NCBI GenBank assembly: GCA_907165065.1
Contig: OU015528.1
Span: 45,499,515 to 45,563,514 of the forward strand
Direction of reading: 5' to 3'
Origin: Caprimulgus europaeus
Taxonomy: Eukaryota > Chordata > Aves > Caprimulgiformes > Caprimulgidae
Length of the DNA stretch: 64,000 nucleotides
In this document: positions 39,536 to 52,830 of the stretch, one piece after another
How the letters are laid out: every line of letters starts with the position of its first letter
Position numbering within the stretch: the stretch's first letter is position 1
Notes under the pieces: model-generated
The model's database searches: none
What the model was told of the DNA's origin: nothing
What the model saw: the letters and a program-made list of their open reading frames with translations, nothing else
Program-made: the position numbers and the translations under genes

Positions 39536-40929
39536 AATGAATTTTACATTAAGATTTTTTATTTTTTTACTAAGAGTTCCACCTCTTGATGTCATGTATA
39601 AAAGTACACATAATAGAAAATGGATCTGTAATCCCAGTTCTTCAAATTTGAGAGAATTCAAATTCTCCTCATAGACTGTACTGAACTTCGTCTCAAAAAT
39701 AAAGCTAGACACCAGTAAGCAGATTATATCAAAATTAACTTTCATATTATAATGATAGAGTAAATATGCCCAGTCATTTGAAACCAGGGAGTTTTTTTCC
39801 TTCTAATGCATGGAAGGCAGATGCACCACATATTCCATCCTACATACTTTCTATGAAACTTTGGAGCTAGGATACACATAATAACGTCTAGGCTGGATTG
39901 GGCTGTCCTAGAGAGAAACATGGGAGATAGGTACATTGAAGTGCATTCAGTACTGCCATAAAGTCCTCTCATTAATCACTGGGGTAAGAATTATGAGACT
40001 AGTCAAAAGTTGGTCAAATGACTTGTACCAAGAGTGATACCACAATACATGACAATATCCAAGCAAACCTGTGAACATGTTTATTTCTTTTCTCCTGAAA
40101 ATCTAAATATCTGTGGTCTGGATAGCAAGCCAATTTGAACAATTCTATCTTTTCAGAGCGTCTATGACAATGTAGGTAATGGGCTGACTGGGAGAATGGA
40201 AGCTCAGCCCCACTAAAAGATAGCTCTAATTTTCAGAGGCTGAAGGAACTTCTCGGTACTAGAACTGCTCTACTGTGAAACTATTTGTGGACAATGACAC
40301 TTTTAACAATAGCAAACTTTGCAGCAGAAAACAAAGGGAACAGGCAATGATCTCTATCAAATCTTAATGAAGAAAGTAACAGATGAGGAAAGTTCCTAAA
40401 TCAAAGCTCCTTAAATTAGTGGATGAGGAAAAAAGACTATCAAAAAGATAGTGAAGGAGAAGAACAGCACTCTTCTCCGAGTCTCACTGCTTAAGAAGCT
40501 AAGTAACAGTAGCACGTAGTGGACATGACTGACCGTGATCAATCCTATGTAAAAGCGTGAGCACCAAAAGAACTTGACAGCTCTAGATATTGTTGCCGGA
40601 AAAGACAGAATGGTCATGGTCAGAAAACACATTTTGGAAACAACATGCACAGAATGTAACTGTGAAGACTCTGAGAATATGAGTAGCATATGGACCTTTG
40701 GAACCATCTGATTCAACCATTTTCTCTGAGATGGGAAAAATTCAAAGCTGGAGCTAATTTTGAAGTCAGATCAGTTTGCTCAGGAACCTGTGCAGTCAAC
40801 TTTTCAGTATCTTCAGTAATGGACATTTCACTGCCTCTCTTGCCAATCTGGAAAAGATCAGTTGTGGAAAAGTGCTTGATTACCCTAACTGTGATTTTTA
40901 TTCCTAGTATCTAATTAGAATTTTTCTTG

Positions 40930-41396
40930 TTCTAGTTTTTATCTGCCCTCCTCTTCCCTTTGCTCTGCACATATGAGAAGAGCCTGGCTCTTCTCAGCAC
41001 CAAATGAAGTAGTTGAGGACACCTTAATGAGATCTTGTATAGTCTTCTTTTCTTCAGACTAAACAAACAGCTCTTTCAACATCTTGTATGTCAGTGCTCC
41101 AGTCTCCTAATGAGTTTGGTGTCTCTCTCTACTGGATTTGCTCCAGTTTGTCCATGTCTGCTATTGTGGAGTCCAAAACTGTACATCCCTCTGAACAAAG
41201 GTGAATAGGTACTTCCCTCAACTTGCTGGACATGCATTCTACTGGCCTTCTCTGCTGTGAGGGCACACTGCTGACTCATGTTCTCATCACATATGGCAGT
41301 CAGGTTAGCCAAATACAATTCAGTTTTGGTTAATCCATGTTGATTCCTTCATTGACACGCTTGTCCTTCATGTACTTGGACATGGCCTCCTAAAGA
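40930..41396 (-). mobile_element. CR1 LINE fragment, minus strand, internally deleted
   Basis: Read on the minus strand it begins with a CR1 reverse-transcriptase stretch (MSKYMKDKRV..., from 'atgtccaagtacatgaaggacaagcgtg'). It then jumps within a few dozen bases to a much later part of ORF2 (NMSQQCALTAEKA). It continues into the 3' region, where 'gagaagagccaggctcttctca' is typical. Most of the RT core between these points is missing. This is the only CR1 copy seen in the ANKS1B sense orientation. Confidence 0.8.
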
Positions 41397-42189
41397 AAAT
41401 GCTCATACACTGATGGGGCTGAAGATATTAAAAAAACTGAAGATGATTCAAGAAAGGAATAGGAATTTTACATTCTTTATTCTACACATGGTTTAACAGA
41501 AATTCATTCTTACAATTATTGGCTTTCAAATCTTGATCTTGATAGTCTTGATAGGCTGAAGCCTAGATATTGTCCTTCAATTCACTATTGCAAAACCCTT
41601 TTATTTTCCCAGATTTCTTCTAAAAAGAAGAGTATATAAAATTGTAGGCAAATATGTGGCTGAATCTGTAAGGCTTCTAATTTCTGTGCTTTTTTTCATG
41701 TTCTCATTACCTGAAGCACATATGAGATAGGGAACATATAGATTTTAAATATGTTTCCCCAGGATGAACCCTGAGTTAAATGCCTATATTACCTACTCGT
41801 ACATTGCATTGCCAGAATTAGGCACCTCAGCTAAAACTTCAGCAGAAAATCACCTAAAATGAGAATACCTAATGTGCAGTTTCTTAAAACTAGCCAAGAG
41901 GAAACACTGAAGACATGCGAGTTTCTGAAAACCCCTCTTGTTTCAAGGATGAAGCATCTCAAGAATAAAGAAAAACATCTTCCATTTAAGACCCACAGTT
42001 CAGAGGGCCTTTCATAAATATAAGCAGCCAACTCTTCTTCCCAAAGAACTGAGAAAAGCTGACTTCTTTATTTTCAAGGTACTCAGTGATAGAGGCAAAT
42101 CCTTAAAAAGGGAGATTAGAGTATTTACCTGGGAAAGAAATGTTCTAGTCTCCAGTCCCTTAACTAGTGAATGGCTCTGTATTTTATCT

Positions 42190-42376
42190 GAGGGTGGTGA
42201 AACAAAGGAAGAGGTTGCCCAGAGAGGTAGTAGAAGTCCCATCCCTGGAAACATTCAAGGTCAGGTTGGATGGGGCTCTGGGTAACCTGATCTAGTTGAA
42301 GATGGCCCTGCTTACTATGGGGGTGTTGTACTAGATGACCATTAAAGGTCCCTTCCAAGCCAAAGCATTCTATGAT
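42190..42376 (+). mobile_element. CR1 LINE, short 3' tail, plus strand
   Basis: Contains 'gaggttgcccagagaggtagtagaagtcccatccctggaaacattcaaggtcaggttggatggggct' and 'gatgaccattaaaggtcccttccaa', ending GCATTCTATGATC. This is the last ~190 bp of a CR1, severely 5'-truncated. Confidence 0.9.
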
Positions 42377-43230
42377 CTCAGAGTAATTCCAGATAAAATA
42401 CAGAGACAATCACATGAATAATAGATCAGTTGACACTGGCTTTGCAACAGAACATTTCAAGCATAAAGAAGAGCTAGGATTTTCTCTCAGTAACTATGAC
42501 TAGTCTCTATGAGAAAGTCTACTTGGAATCTCTGAATGTAGGCTAATATCTTGCAGAAGATGCTGCAAAGGCCTCATATTTTTAATGACAGGTAGTTTAA
42601 TTAAAATCAATCAAATAAAAAACAAAACAAAACAAATACACAGTTTGTGATACAATAGCTATTTTTAAAAAGTAGCTATGGGGTCACACTAAAGGAAAAT
42701 TAGAATATCTCAATTCTGCCTGTAGTCAGAAGCTGTCAGAAATTATTCCTGAAATGCACCATACTTTGACGATTTACTTGTTTCTTGGATTTAAGACTGA
42801 TAGATTACTATCAGAAAGGATAAAATAAATATTGTCCTACACTCTATATGATCTGAAATCCTTCCAGACCCAGATAATAACTAATTCCAGGTTCTACTAC
42901 TGCTGGTCCTTCTTGCAGGAAAGTATGTGCATCTCTCAGACTCATTTCAGAAGGGAAGAGAGAACAGTCAAAGGATCCAGGATACTTCAGCATGACAGTG
43001 CTTTTTTACCAAGTGAGTAGAGAAAAAAAAATGGAGGTGAACTTCATTTAGTTGTGTAGATTCTATCTGGGAAAAGGGCAGTAGGCATCTCTCAGAAAGG
43101 AAGAAGATTAAGAGAAGAGTAAAATTATGCTCTGAGAGCATATGAGAGAAAGCTGGGAAAAGGTATGTGAGCTGTATTAACTTAGAATTTGAAGGTCTGA
43201 GACATTTATGGGATTAAAGGGTTAAAGTAA

Positions 43231-43871
43231 CTCACCAAGCTGAGTGGTGTGGTTGATACACTGGAGGGACGGGATGCCATCCAGAGGGACCTTGACAGGC
43301 TTGAGAGGTGGGCCTGTGCCAACCTCATGAAGTACAACAAGGCCAAATGCAAGGTCCTGCATCTGGGTCGGGGCAACCTCAAGCACAAATATAGGCTGGG
43401 AAATGAGTGGCTTGAGGCCAGCTCCGAAGAGAAGGACTTGGGAGTGGTGGTGGACGAGAAGTTCAACATGAGCTGGCAATGTGCGCTTACAGCACAGAAG
43501 GCCAACCATATCCTGGGCTGCATCAAGAGAAGTGTGGCCAGCAGATCGAGGGAGGTGATTCTCCCTTTGTACTCTGCTCTTGTGAGACCCCACCTGGAGT
43601 ACTGCATCCAGTTCTGGAGCCCCCAACACAGGAGAGACATGGATCAGTTGGAACGAGTCCAGAGAGGGCCACAAGGATGATTCGAGGACTAGAGCACCTC
43701 TCCTATGAGGACAGGCTGAGAGAGTTGGGGCTGTTCAGCCTCAAGAAGAGACGGCTCCAGGGAGATCTTATAGTGGCCTTCCAATACCTGAAGGGGCCTA
43801 CAGGAAAGCTGGGGAAGGACTTTTCACAAGGGCAGTTAATGACAGGACAAGGGGAAATGGATTTAAGCTGA
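43231..43871 (+). pseudogene. CR1 ORF2 C-terminal remnant, frameshifted
   Basis: Coding remnant of the CR1 element above: an open frame to 43680 followed, after a one-base loss near 43665, by a second frame to 43871. It lacks the endonuclease domain and the catalytic YADD-like core, which were lost by 5' truncation, so it cannot encode an active enzyme. The otherwise clean reading suggests a relatively late insertion compared with its neighbours. Confidence 0.85.
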
Positions 43872-44116
43872 AAGAGGGGAGGTTTAGATTGGATATTAAA
43901 AAGAAGTTCTTCACTGTGAGGGTGGTCAGATACTGGAACAGGTTGCCCAGAGAAGTTGTGGATGCCCCCTCCCTGGAAGTGTTCAAGGCCAGGATGGATG
44001 AGGCTTTGAGCAACCTGGTCTAGTGGAAGGTGTCCCTGCTCATGGCAGGGAGGTTGGAACTAGATGGTCTTTAAGGTCCCTTCCAGCCCAAACCATTCTA
44101 TGTTTCTATGATTCTA
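43231..44116 (+). mobile_element. CR1 LINE with readable reverse-transcriptase C-terminal part, plus strand
   Basis: This is the longest and best-preserved CR1 in the window (about 886 bp). From 43234 it reads [20 protein letters not shown], followed by the usual [35 protein letters not shown] and CIQFWSPQ blocks of CR1 ORF2 downstream of the RT catalytic core. A single-base deletion near 43665 shifts the frame, and the remaining C-terminus ([15 protein letters not shown]...) continues in another frame to 43871. The 3' UTR ends CATTCTATGTTTCTATGATTCTA. Long antisense frames at 43206-43674 are shadows of this element. Confidence 0.95.
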
Positions 44117-46326
44117 CAGCAGTACCAGTGTAATACAAAGTACCTGTAACATGCATATATTCTGGATGTAAGCAAAATAGTGCTTTTACTAGCACAATGG
44201 ACTTCTTCCATTCACTCTCCAGAGTATCTAGTTAAACCAATAAAATTAACTTCATTTACTGAGGGATTTAATTATTCTTTTTATATATACATATATACAT
44301 ACAAATAAATGCCCTTTCTTATCCTTTCAACCAGCAGGTTTTTAATCCAAAAATTTTTATGCACTTTCCTGCATGATTTTTTGAAATGTCTCTTAAATCT
44401 TAATATTATTTTAGGATTTCTCAAACTATTTCCATATTACTTTATTAAAGTATTCCTTTCATTCTACTATAATAATCAGATTGTCTTTTCTAAACAAAAA
44501 GTTCCTTGAGTGTACTACTCACGCACTAATGCATTCTACAAATCTGTTCATCCTACCATGCAGAATTAAATAAATCATGGTCTCCTGTAAAAACCATGCT
44601 AAAAAGTTACTGCCCATCAGTAAAAAACAGAACCAGGGATGTTCTTTCCCTAGCTAACTTTTTTTTTCCTTTATGGATGGTAAATTTAGAAAGTGCGCTA
44701 GCAACACTGCCTATTCTTAAGCATCACCTCCACTCCCCAGTGTAAAATCACATTTTACTTTGCTTATGACTGCAACTGCTTTATTTGAGCTGGAATTTCA
44801 TATGTAAGACATCTATCTCAGACTGAAGCATTCTAAGAACAGAGAACTAGAGTTATAGGAGAAAATATGGGATTTCTGAGGGCAGGAAATATGAATGAGC
44901 ACATGAAGGGAAATTTACAGGATATTAGAATACAATTAAATGAGAAGACAAAAAAGAGGACCAAACTAGTACAGACCAGACCAAAAATTTGGAGAGGGGG
45001 AGTTGAAAGAATGAAAATAGCTGAGTGAAAATACTGGAAGCATCAGCCTTCAAGTTCAGACTAATTGCTGTGAAAGGACACAAAGACACGCAAGATATTT
45101 AGGCTGGGTGCCATTCCTCCACATATGTGAGTATAGGCATATAGATTATTAGCTGGCTCTGTTGACCCTGACACAGATAATGTCATCCACAGATAACACA
45201 GGTGTTACTTTATCATGCTTCCCAGTGCTTCTGGGTCTAAGAGACCCTAAATGAGCTCTCCCCACTTCTATGTCTCTATGCCCAGACTTAGGACCTTACA
45301 GGAGAGAGGCTTAGGAAATGGAGCGCAGAAGTGCGTGACCTTGATTTTCGCAACACAGCTTTTTTACCCATTACATGAATTACCTCTTTCTCAAAACAAT
45401 TGCAAGCTGATGGTAAAAAAATTCCCTTCTGTATCTTCTTTTTATATCTCTTCTAAATAGCATATTCTTATCCATACCTACATTTTTACTAGCAAAATAA
45501 TCTCCCCAGGTCTGTAATAAGCCACTAAATTAGCCCATCACTTTATTCATCATTCATCTTTTTGCTTTTCTATACAAATCATTACTTTATTATCTTATTC
45601 TTTATGCTTATTCCAAAGCAGCTCCAGAGCTTGAGTGTTAAATTCTTTTGTTTACAATTCATTAAAAAGAAAGGCATTTCTGAACATGCAATACTCATCC
45701 AACACAGTCTAGTAATATCACTGAAGTCAATCAAACGCAGAAGAACCTAAAACTTCTCTCTTTACTGCCAGTAATCCCTAGTCACACTTTTTTTTCTGTT
45801 CACTTGTAGCTGTCATCTAAATTATCTCTGAAAATATATTAGATGTTCTCACCTTAAGCTCTTTTCTTAAATATTTGCAGTACTTCATGTTCCTATCAGG
45901 TATTTCTCCACAGATTTTTATTCTTTCATGAACTTAATTATAATTAGTCAAATACTCCAGCAATTCTTTAGGATATTTCCTATTCTTACTATGGCAAGTC
46001 TCCGTTCATTCAAAAGAGTATACAACCCAAATAGATTTCCATATTCTAAATAAAAACATGTATTCTCCTCTATTTCACTCTTTTCCTTTTAAATGTTGGA
46101 TGGGATTATGGGTCAGTTGCCCTGTTTTAGTCTAACCATCCTTATTGGCTCATTCTCAGGGAGGAACATCATTTTTTTTTTTAAACAAAGACATCAACTT
46201 CTGTCTTTCCAGACTACTTTTTGTCACTATATGCTTCCATCTAACTATTTCCAGCTCAATAGGCAATGCTTCCTGATTTGCATTCTTGTATTATCTTGTT
46301 TCAGGTGAATTTTAGTGATTTAAACT

Positions 46327-46590
46327 TGGGGAGAGAGAGAAAAAGAGGAAGATGGAAAAAGAGGGGAAAGAGAGATGAAAGGGTGGAAAAGAAATTGAGA
46401 GAGGGGGATGGATGGATGGATGGATGGATGGATGGATGGATGGATGGATGGATGGATGGAAAGATAAATTAATGGAGAGAGAGTGATGGGGAGAGAGAGG
46501 TCGGGAAGGGAAGGGAGGGGGCACAGGGAGGGGAAAGAGGGGTGGACAGAGAAACAAAGTGGGGGTGGGGAAGGGAGAGAAAGAAAAGTA
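46327..46590 (+). repeat. G-rich homopurine region with (GGAT)n microsatellite
   Basis: An almost pure purine stretch (GAGAGAGAAAAAGAGG... through GGGGGTGGGGAAGGGAGAG) surrounds 55 bp of perfect GGAT units (46406-46460, nearly 14 copies). At 46503-46521 four G-runs with 1-2 base loops (GGGAAGGGAAGGGAGGGGG) fit the G-quadruplex pattern, and more G-runs follow at 46526-46570. The plus strand is the G-rich strand, so the ANKS1B transcript is C-rich here. Open frames on either strand (SIHPSIHPS-type) are repeat translation. Confidence 0.92.
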
Positions 46591-49500
46591 GACACTTAAG
46601 AGAGACCTCTATGTTCTAAATTGACATCAGTAATGTAGCATTTCAATGAACATATTTTTCCCAAAATAGTTTAGGTAGAAGTCCTGTATGAACAGGAATT
46701 ACTTCAGTTCATCAGTAGATGAAAATTATTGTACAAATATAAAACTTCACCATGGACAAGAATGGACTGATGATATGCATCTGAAAAGGAACAATTTAAA
46801 ATCTTGTTCTGTGCCTAAATAAATAAAATCTATGACTGATACATGCATAATTGACTAGTTCTTGCTAAGTCTATAAAAATATAGTCATAGTACTTTGAGA
46901 AGTTCAGATTTCTGTACTTCTTTGAAGTCCATATCATGGAAAAAACTGCAAATCCACTTTAAACAGTGTTAACATTTCTGAAGCTACCATCAAAGCTCCA
47001 ATACATTTCCTACTCATTCAAATAAAACATTACAAAAAAATAATGGAATTGAGAAGTGTAGTTTAGAAAGGATTCAATATACTACAAACAGAACACTCCC
47101 TTACTTTGCAACATACTGCCTTTAGAATCCAGTAAAGTGTTTGACTTCTACTTTTTGAGTTTCTGATAATTTGACTTTTCTATGTGAAACTTAAACTAAG
47201 AATCATTCTGAAGTGGGTTTTTTTTTGTTTGTTTCTACTTTTTTAAACAGGAAAGAACCGAACGTGAAACTCAAGAGTGCTGGATTGCGATGGGAAGATC
47301 AAAATTCCCCTTTGCCATTGTTCTGTTTTCCAAGCAAGTGTCCTGACCAATAACACCTGCAAGTTTGGGGGGTTTTGGGTGGGTTTTTTTACTTTGTTGG
47401 TTGGTTGGGTTTTTTAACTATTACAATACGTTTATGTAAATATATATAATCTTTGGACCAGGGAAAAAGTGTATGTTGGGTCAACCAGTGGTTAGAGAAC
47501 TCTCTTGGGATAATGACAGACCAGAGGCTTGAACCTGAATCTCTGCATCAGAGGTGAGTGATATGGTTATCAGTTTAACTATTGTTGTGGACTCTCTTAC
47601 ACTTCATGTCATTTCTGTGCTGGGAAACTTAGAACACTACAAGTATCATAAAAACTAATGCAGTTCAAAGGAAAAAGATGGTATTTCTTCATTAAAATTA
47701 GCTTTAAAAAAAAAAGAAAGAAATCTTCATCCACTTTAATTTTGCTACCTATTTCAGTAGAATTAGCTGCCCTTCATGGCTATGTCACGCATTCATGCAC
47801 ATCTACAGACAGACACCTATAATTTCTTGAGGGGGGAAAGAGACACGTCATCGTATCATTTGAGGAATGTGTGCCTCTAGGGAAAGGAATCTGTTCTTTT
47901 CACTGAAGCACAGATCTACAACATGGATACATAGCTACCTAACTGTGACTGTGTTCACTTCCATATTTTTCAAGATTTCCTCTATAGGCAAGACATCACG
48001 CAAATTTATTTGCAAAATTTTTCAGTATGTTTTCTCCTTCTTGTATTAGTTTCTGGAGGATGGTGATACCTGGTGAGCCCTGTCTCATTAGCACTTAAGT
48101 AACAACCCTCAACAGAAAAAATTGTGAAGATAAAGCGAACAATTATTTTTAAGCTTTTAAGCTGTAGCAGAAAATACTGACCTACTGAGAAATGGATAGG
48201 CTAGCTCACTATTGATTAACAGTGAAAGACATAAACACAACTTGATAGAGTTTCAAATGGAAAAGAGAATCTAATGATCAAAGCACTAACAGAGTTTGAG
48301 ACGTGTAATATTTAGTACAAATGGCAGCAGTAACATTCAGTTACATGGTATCATTAATATGTTCAGTGTCTAGTTACAGAATACATTGCTGTTAGCCAAG
48401 ATACTTTTTTGTTCATTTGGCATGTGAACTAATGTTTAGGTGTGCAAGTCTTCAGCTGTTAGGCTAAAGAAAAATAATCACAGCTTAAGCCTGAGAATCA
48501 ATTTTAAGGCATGCATGGCAAACTTGTCTTTGAGCACAGTAATTGCTACTCAGAGCATATGCTTACTGACCAAAAAATCTGTTCAAAAACCAATTGATCA
48601 CTTCAATATAATAGAAAGAATCTGATACTGTATTACACATGGCCAACTTCAGAACAGCAACATGACACCACATTAAGAGACAGATTACATTTCAAATGAG
48701 ATGTTAAAGTCAGGTCATTATTTCCTTTTCTGACAATTTTTAAGGTGGGTCACAAATCGCTAATCCTAGTCCAATGTGTTTGTTTACAAATTTTTCAGCA
48801 TTTTCAAATCTAGCTACAAACTCTTTGTATGATGCCTATCAAAACTAAACTGAAAACACTTTTAGAAAGAAAATAATTCTTCATAAACTAACCAAGAGTT
48901 TTTTAAATACCAACTTTAAACAAAAAGCTAATATTATTATCACTCATTGTTAAGTTCTGTATGTTTAGATGTTCAACAACAAGCCCTAATAGAGTTGCAA
49001 AGGGAAAGAGATTTGTCATCAAAACTATAGTGCATCTGCCTGTGATGACCTAAATGTTAGGCTGTGTGACTAAATTGCATATGATCAGAAGAATGCACTG
49101 AGCAGTGCTAACACAGACAGGACAGCCTCCTTTGCTGCTCCGATAAACCTGCACTCATTTAAAATAGTTCCCGACAACTCTCTATGTGAGTGTCAATCCA
49201 ACTGCTTTGAAAGGTAGCATCTGCCTTTTAGTTACAGTGAAAATAAAGCAATCCTTTGCAAAGTCTCATATGCTTTATAGAAGGCTCATCTGATGCCCAA
49301 TAAGTGTGGCAGTGCAATAGTCTGAAATGAATCTGGTATATAGATCGCTTTCGATGGAGCTGAGAAAGGAAATCCCTAAAGACCCAGAAATAACTGAAGA
49401 TACTCTTCAGGAATACAAAAAATTTTCATTTTTACTAAAAGGTTCATTCTTCTCAGGAAGGTCTCAGCTCTATTCTGGATTTTTCCAAGAATCCCAGAAG

Positions 49501-52500
49501 ACTGTAACAATGAATGCTACATGACAGTTGCTGAAACTACTGACAATACCACAGCATCTCACAAGTCAAGTGAAACTTGGAGAGAGATGTGTACTATGAG
49601 CTGACCTTCTGGAATAATTGTTCTCATTTTCTCTTTAGAGTTTATTGGGAACTTATACAAAAATAGTGACATCTTGTGTCATTTAAGAAAGTCATCTTTT
49701 CAAAGGAGATTTGAGTAATAGCTACTATGAATTGAAGACTAACCAAAGTAGTATACTTCCTTCCAAAGAGGTCTAGACACTCTGGCTCCATCCTTTAAAG
49801 ACCAATCCTGAAGCCTGCTATCTCATTCTCTCCTCATTTTTTTAAAAAATCTCATAATACATTTAAACAGAAATACCACAAAGAGACTCATCTCCTTCCT
49901 TCTGCCTTTTTTCAGAGCTGATGGTTTTCGTTTTGGCATTTTTTCAAGTAGCTAGGTAGATTCATTCACATATGCTACAGGCAAAGACAGGACAACATCC
50001 AACCACACGTGTGTTTTTTGTCACTCTCTAAATAAATCTATTTGCCACTTCTTTGTTTTCATCAGTCTTTGGGAAAGGCTCTACCTTTGAGAAAGTGAAT
50101 CTCTACCTCTCTGTTCAGGAAGTTATCATGCTCCACTTCCCAAATACATCCTGTACCCCTGGTCTTACCACTTTTGCTCAGCACTGTGCCTGTTCTTTCA
50201 GGGTTCCTAATGAATTCTGCCATGATTATGTTCAATTTTTCCATGGCATTGTCAAATCTAGTGCCTTCTGCATTCAACAAAAGCATCAACTTAGATCTTC
50301 ATTTTTTTCATATTGGACTCCCTGGCCTTGGAGTGAGTATCTCCAGTAAGGTCCTCTTTTTCAAGGTTGGCATAAGGAACTTCAGGATTCGTCACTTCCT
50401 AACTGTTTCTCCCTTTTCAAGCTGTGTGTCACAGTGAGAGAAAGGAAGGGGAGAAAAACAGTTATACTGGGAGAAAAAGGGTTGATGAGGAGAAAAAGTT
50501 CTATGAAAACAATATTTAGTCACTGAGAGAAGGGAAGGAAAGCTCAGTTTGTCTCATCACTGTCATAATTAGCTGATTTATTCCCTGGAGATTGTCTACT
50601 GAAGTAGGCAGCCTAACAGAGAGGCCGCTCCCTTGGCTGTTTAAAAAGCAGACATTTCTCAGCAACCTCACTTGCTTTTCTCAAAACTTATTTCCTGAGT
50701 TTGTGCCCTCTTACACCCAGGTGAACTTTAAAGTCAGAGGAAGAGAAGCAACTGTTGCAACAGGACATTTAATGGCAAGAACTATTTATGCATTGGAAAC
50801 TCATCGCAAGATTTCTGTTGCTGTTACTCCTTTTCTGACATTTATACCTGTGTAACTTTTACACAGTTTTGGAGCACTTGAACAATTCCCTGTGGCAAGG
50901 ATACCTTGTCATAACTGCCGCTAAGGGTCTAGGTGTTGGAGTTCTTGTATATCCTCAAGTTTGACCAAAAGAGTGAAGAGACCATATGATTAAAGTCAAT
51001 TCCACATATGTTTTGAAAACTGTAAACTTTTTTTCCATTATACAACCCTCACCAACAGAAAAATTAAGAATTTTAGTATCTTATCATTGTCAAAACAGTC
51101 ACATCACAAACTGGCTCAATTTTGTTCAGCTATGAGATAAGTATCTAGTATTTTGTGAGAAACAGTATTAAAAAAATCAACCAAACAAAAATTACTCCTA
51201 AACACCAACTGAAGAAGTCATTGGTCTAGTTTGAGTCAGTGAGAGGAATACCAAAGCAAAGCCAAAGATTATTCTGATTTTATGAGACACATTCAACAAG
51301 GGAAAATACAGGATGAAAGGAAAATGTTCTTATTTCAACATGGTTGAATATTTTTTTTCACATGTTAATGTGTTAGAAGTATTTCTGAAATGTAACAAAT
51401 TTTTGTTTTGTTGCTGAGAGCCCTTTAATTATATAAATACACAGATCCTTCCTTTCAGCAAAAATTATCTTGTTTTAAATTATTATCTTTATTTAAAAGA
51501 TATATTTTTTATTTAAAAAAAAACAGAAAACAAAATATTGCAATATTTTCAAATCTAGTGCAAAATACTTCCATCTTAATATGAAGATTTTGGCACTCTG
51601 CACACTTGGAGTGGAAAAGCAAATATCCCAAAATAGTTTACTGTTCTTTAGGGGCAACTCATTAAGGAGTGGCTTGTTAGATGTAGAAGCAGGTGTAAAA
51701 TACACATACAGATTACTTGATCAAACACCTGAAATTTTAAGCCTGTGAAACATTTGCCACTTTAATCCCTAAACTGAAGAAAGCATTAAGGTGGGTGCTT
51801 TTCAAGTACGTGTTTCCATCTTGTCGAAGTAAATTTGCCTTTCAAGCAGTGAATTTTTTAAAATAATAGATATATGTGATCTAGATCATAATGAGTGGTG
51901 AGCAAAAGAACCGTAGCCTGTTAGGTTCTGCATCTCACTGCATTTCTCATGATTCTGCTCCCCCTGTCTCAATAGTCCAGCTGATGCACAAGCCTGAACC
52001 TGCTCCCCAAGATCAGTTTCCTGGGATTTAGAAGAGATCAAACAATGGCATCATACCGAGTATCTCTCATTGTTTCTCCAGGATTTCCTGCAAAATCTGC
52101 ATCTGGATCCACTTTCTCTTTCTTGGTTACGTTTCTGATAATCTTCACCATAATTCACAAAGTGCACAAAACTAATATCACAATAAAGTCACAATCAAGT
52201 ACTAATATTTTTAGACTGTTATAGGTAGCTTCAATTCCATCACTCCTTCAGATCACACAGGACAGGCGTGCTCCCAAACACTGACATTATGTCCACATTC
52301 TTGGGCCTGCAAGTGTCTAATGAATTTTTAATTTTACCTTTCTTTCATTTATTCTTGCCTGAATGACAGAGCCATGGAGGCTGAATGCTAAGTTTCTCTC
52401 TTTTTTTGCTAAGCAGTACCAACATGGTAAGTACTGCAGACCAGGACTGGCTTAATCTACTGTAAAGCTTACTCCTTAAGTAATTAATTAACTCTGATTC

Positions 52501-52791
52501 ACCAGTTTAAGTGAAGAAGTGATACACATCCCTTTATGCCTCGAACTATCTTTCTAGGACATGACACATAAGAGGAAACATTTCATCACTGGGCAATGAC
52601 CTTGCTCTTTCCTCAACAACTGTTTCCCACAAAAGAAGAGAGGAAAGTAACATCCTTCCCCTACATGCAGCTGTTTCATTTCCATCTTCACAAATTACTT
52701 TCAACAATTAAAGTTTGATTTTCTTTGCCTCACCTTTGCTGTTTCAGGTAACACAACGGGAACCTTGTTCAAATGTATATCATTACTCGCC

Positions 52792-52830
52792 AAAAAGAAA
52801 AAAAGAAAAAAAAAAAAAAGAAAAAGAAAA
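52792..52830 (+). repeat. A-rich simple repeat
   Basis: A runs interrupted by single G bases. It could be a decayed poly(A) tail, but no source transcript was recognised in the preceding few hundred bases. Confidence 0.8.

Noticed and set aside
43206-43674. 144- and 150-codon minus-strand open frames, the longest in the window
   Set aside because: They lie exactly antisense to the CR1 ORF2 remnant, whose plus-strand translation is recognisable; they are shadows.
46266-46595. Open frames with DGWM/SIHP repeats on both strands
   Set aside because: Translation of the GGAT microsatellite and purine-rich tract; no start context or conservation expected.
47363-47416. G/T-rich stretch resembling a telomere-like or G4 sequence
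   Set aside because: Irregular G-runs with long T spacers; not a telomeric hexamer array and only a weak quadruplex pattern.
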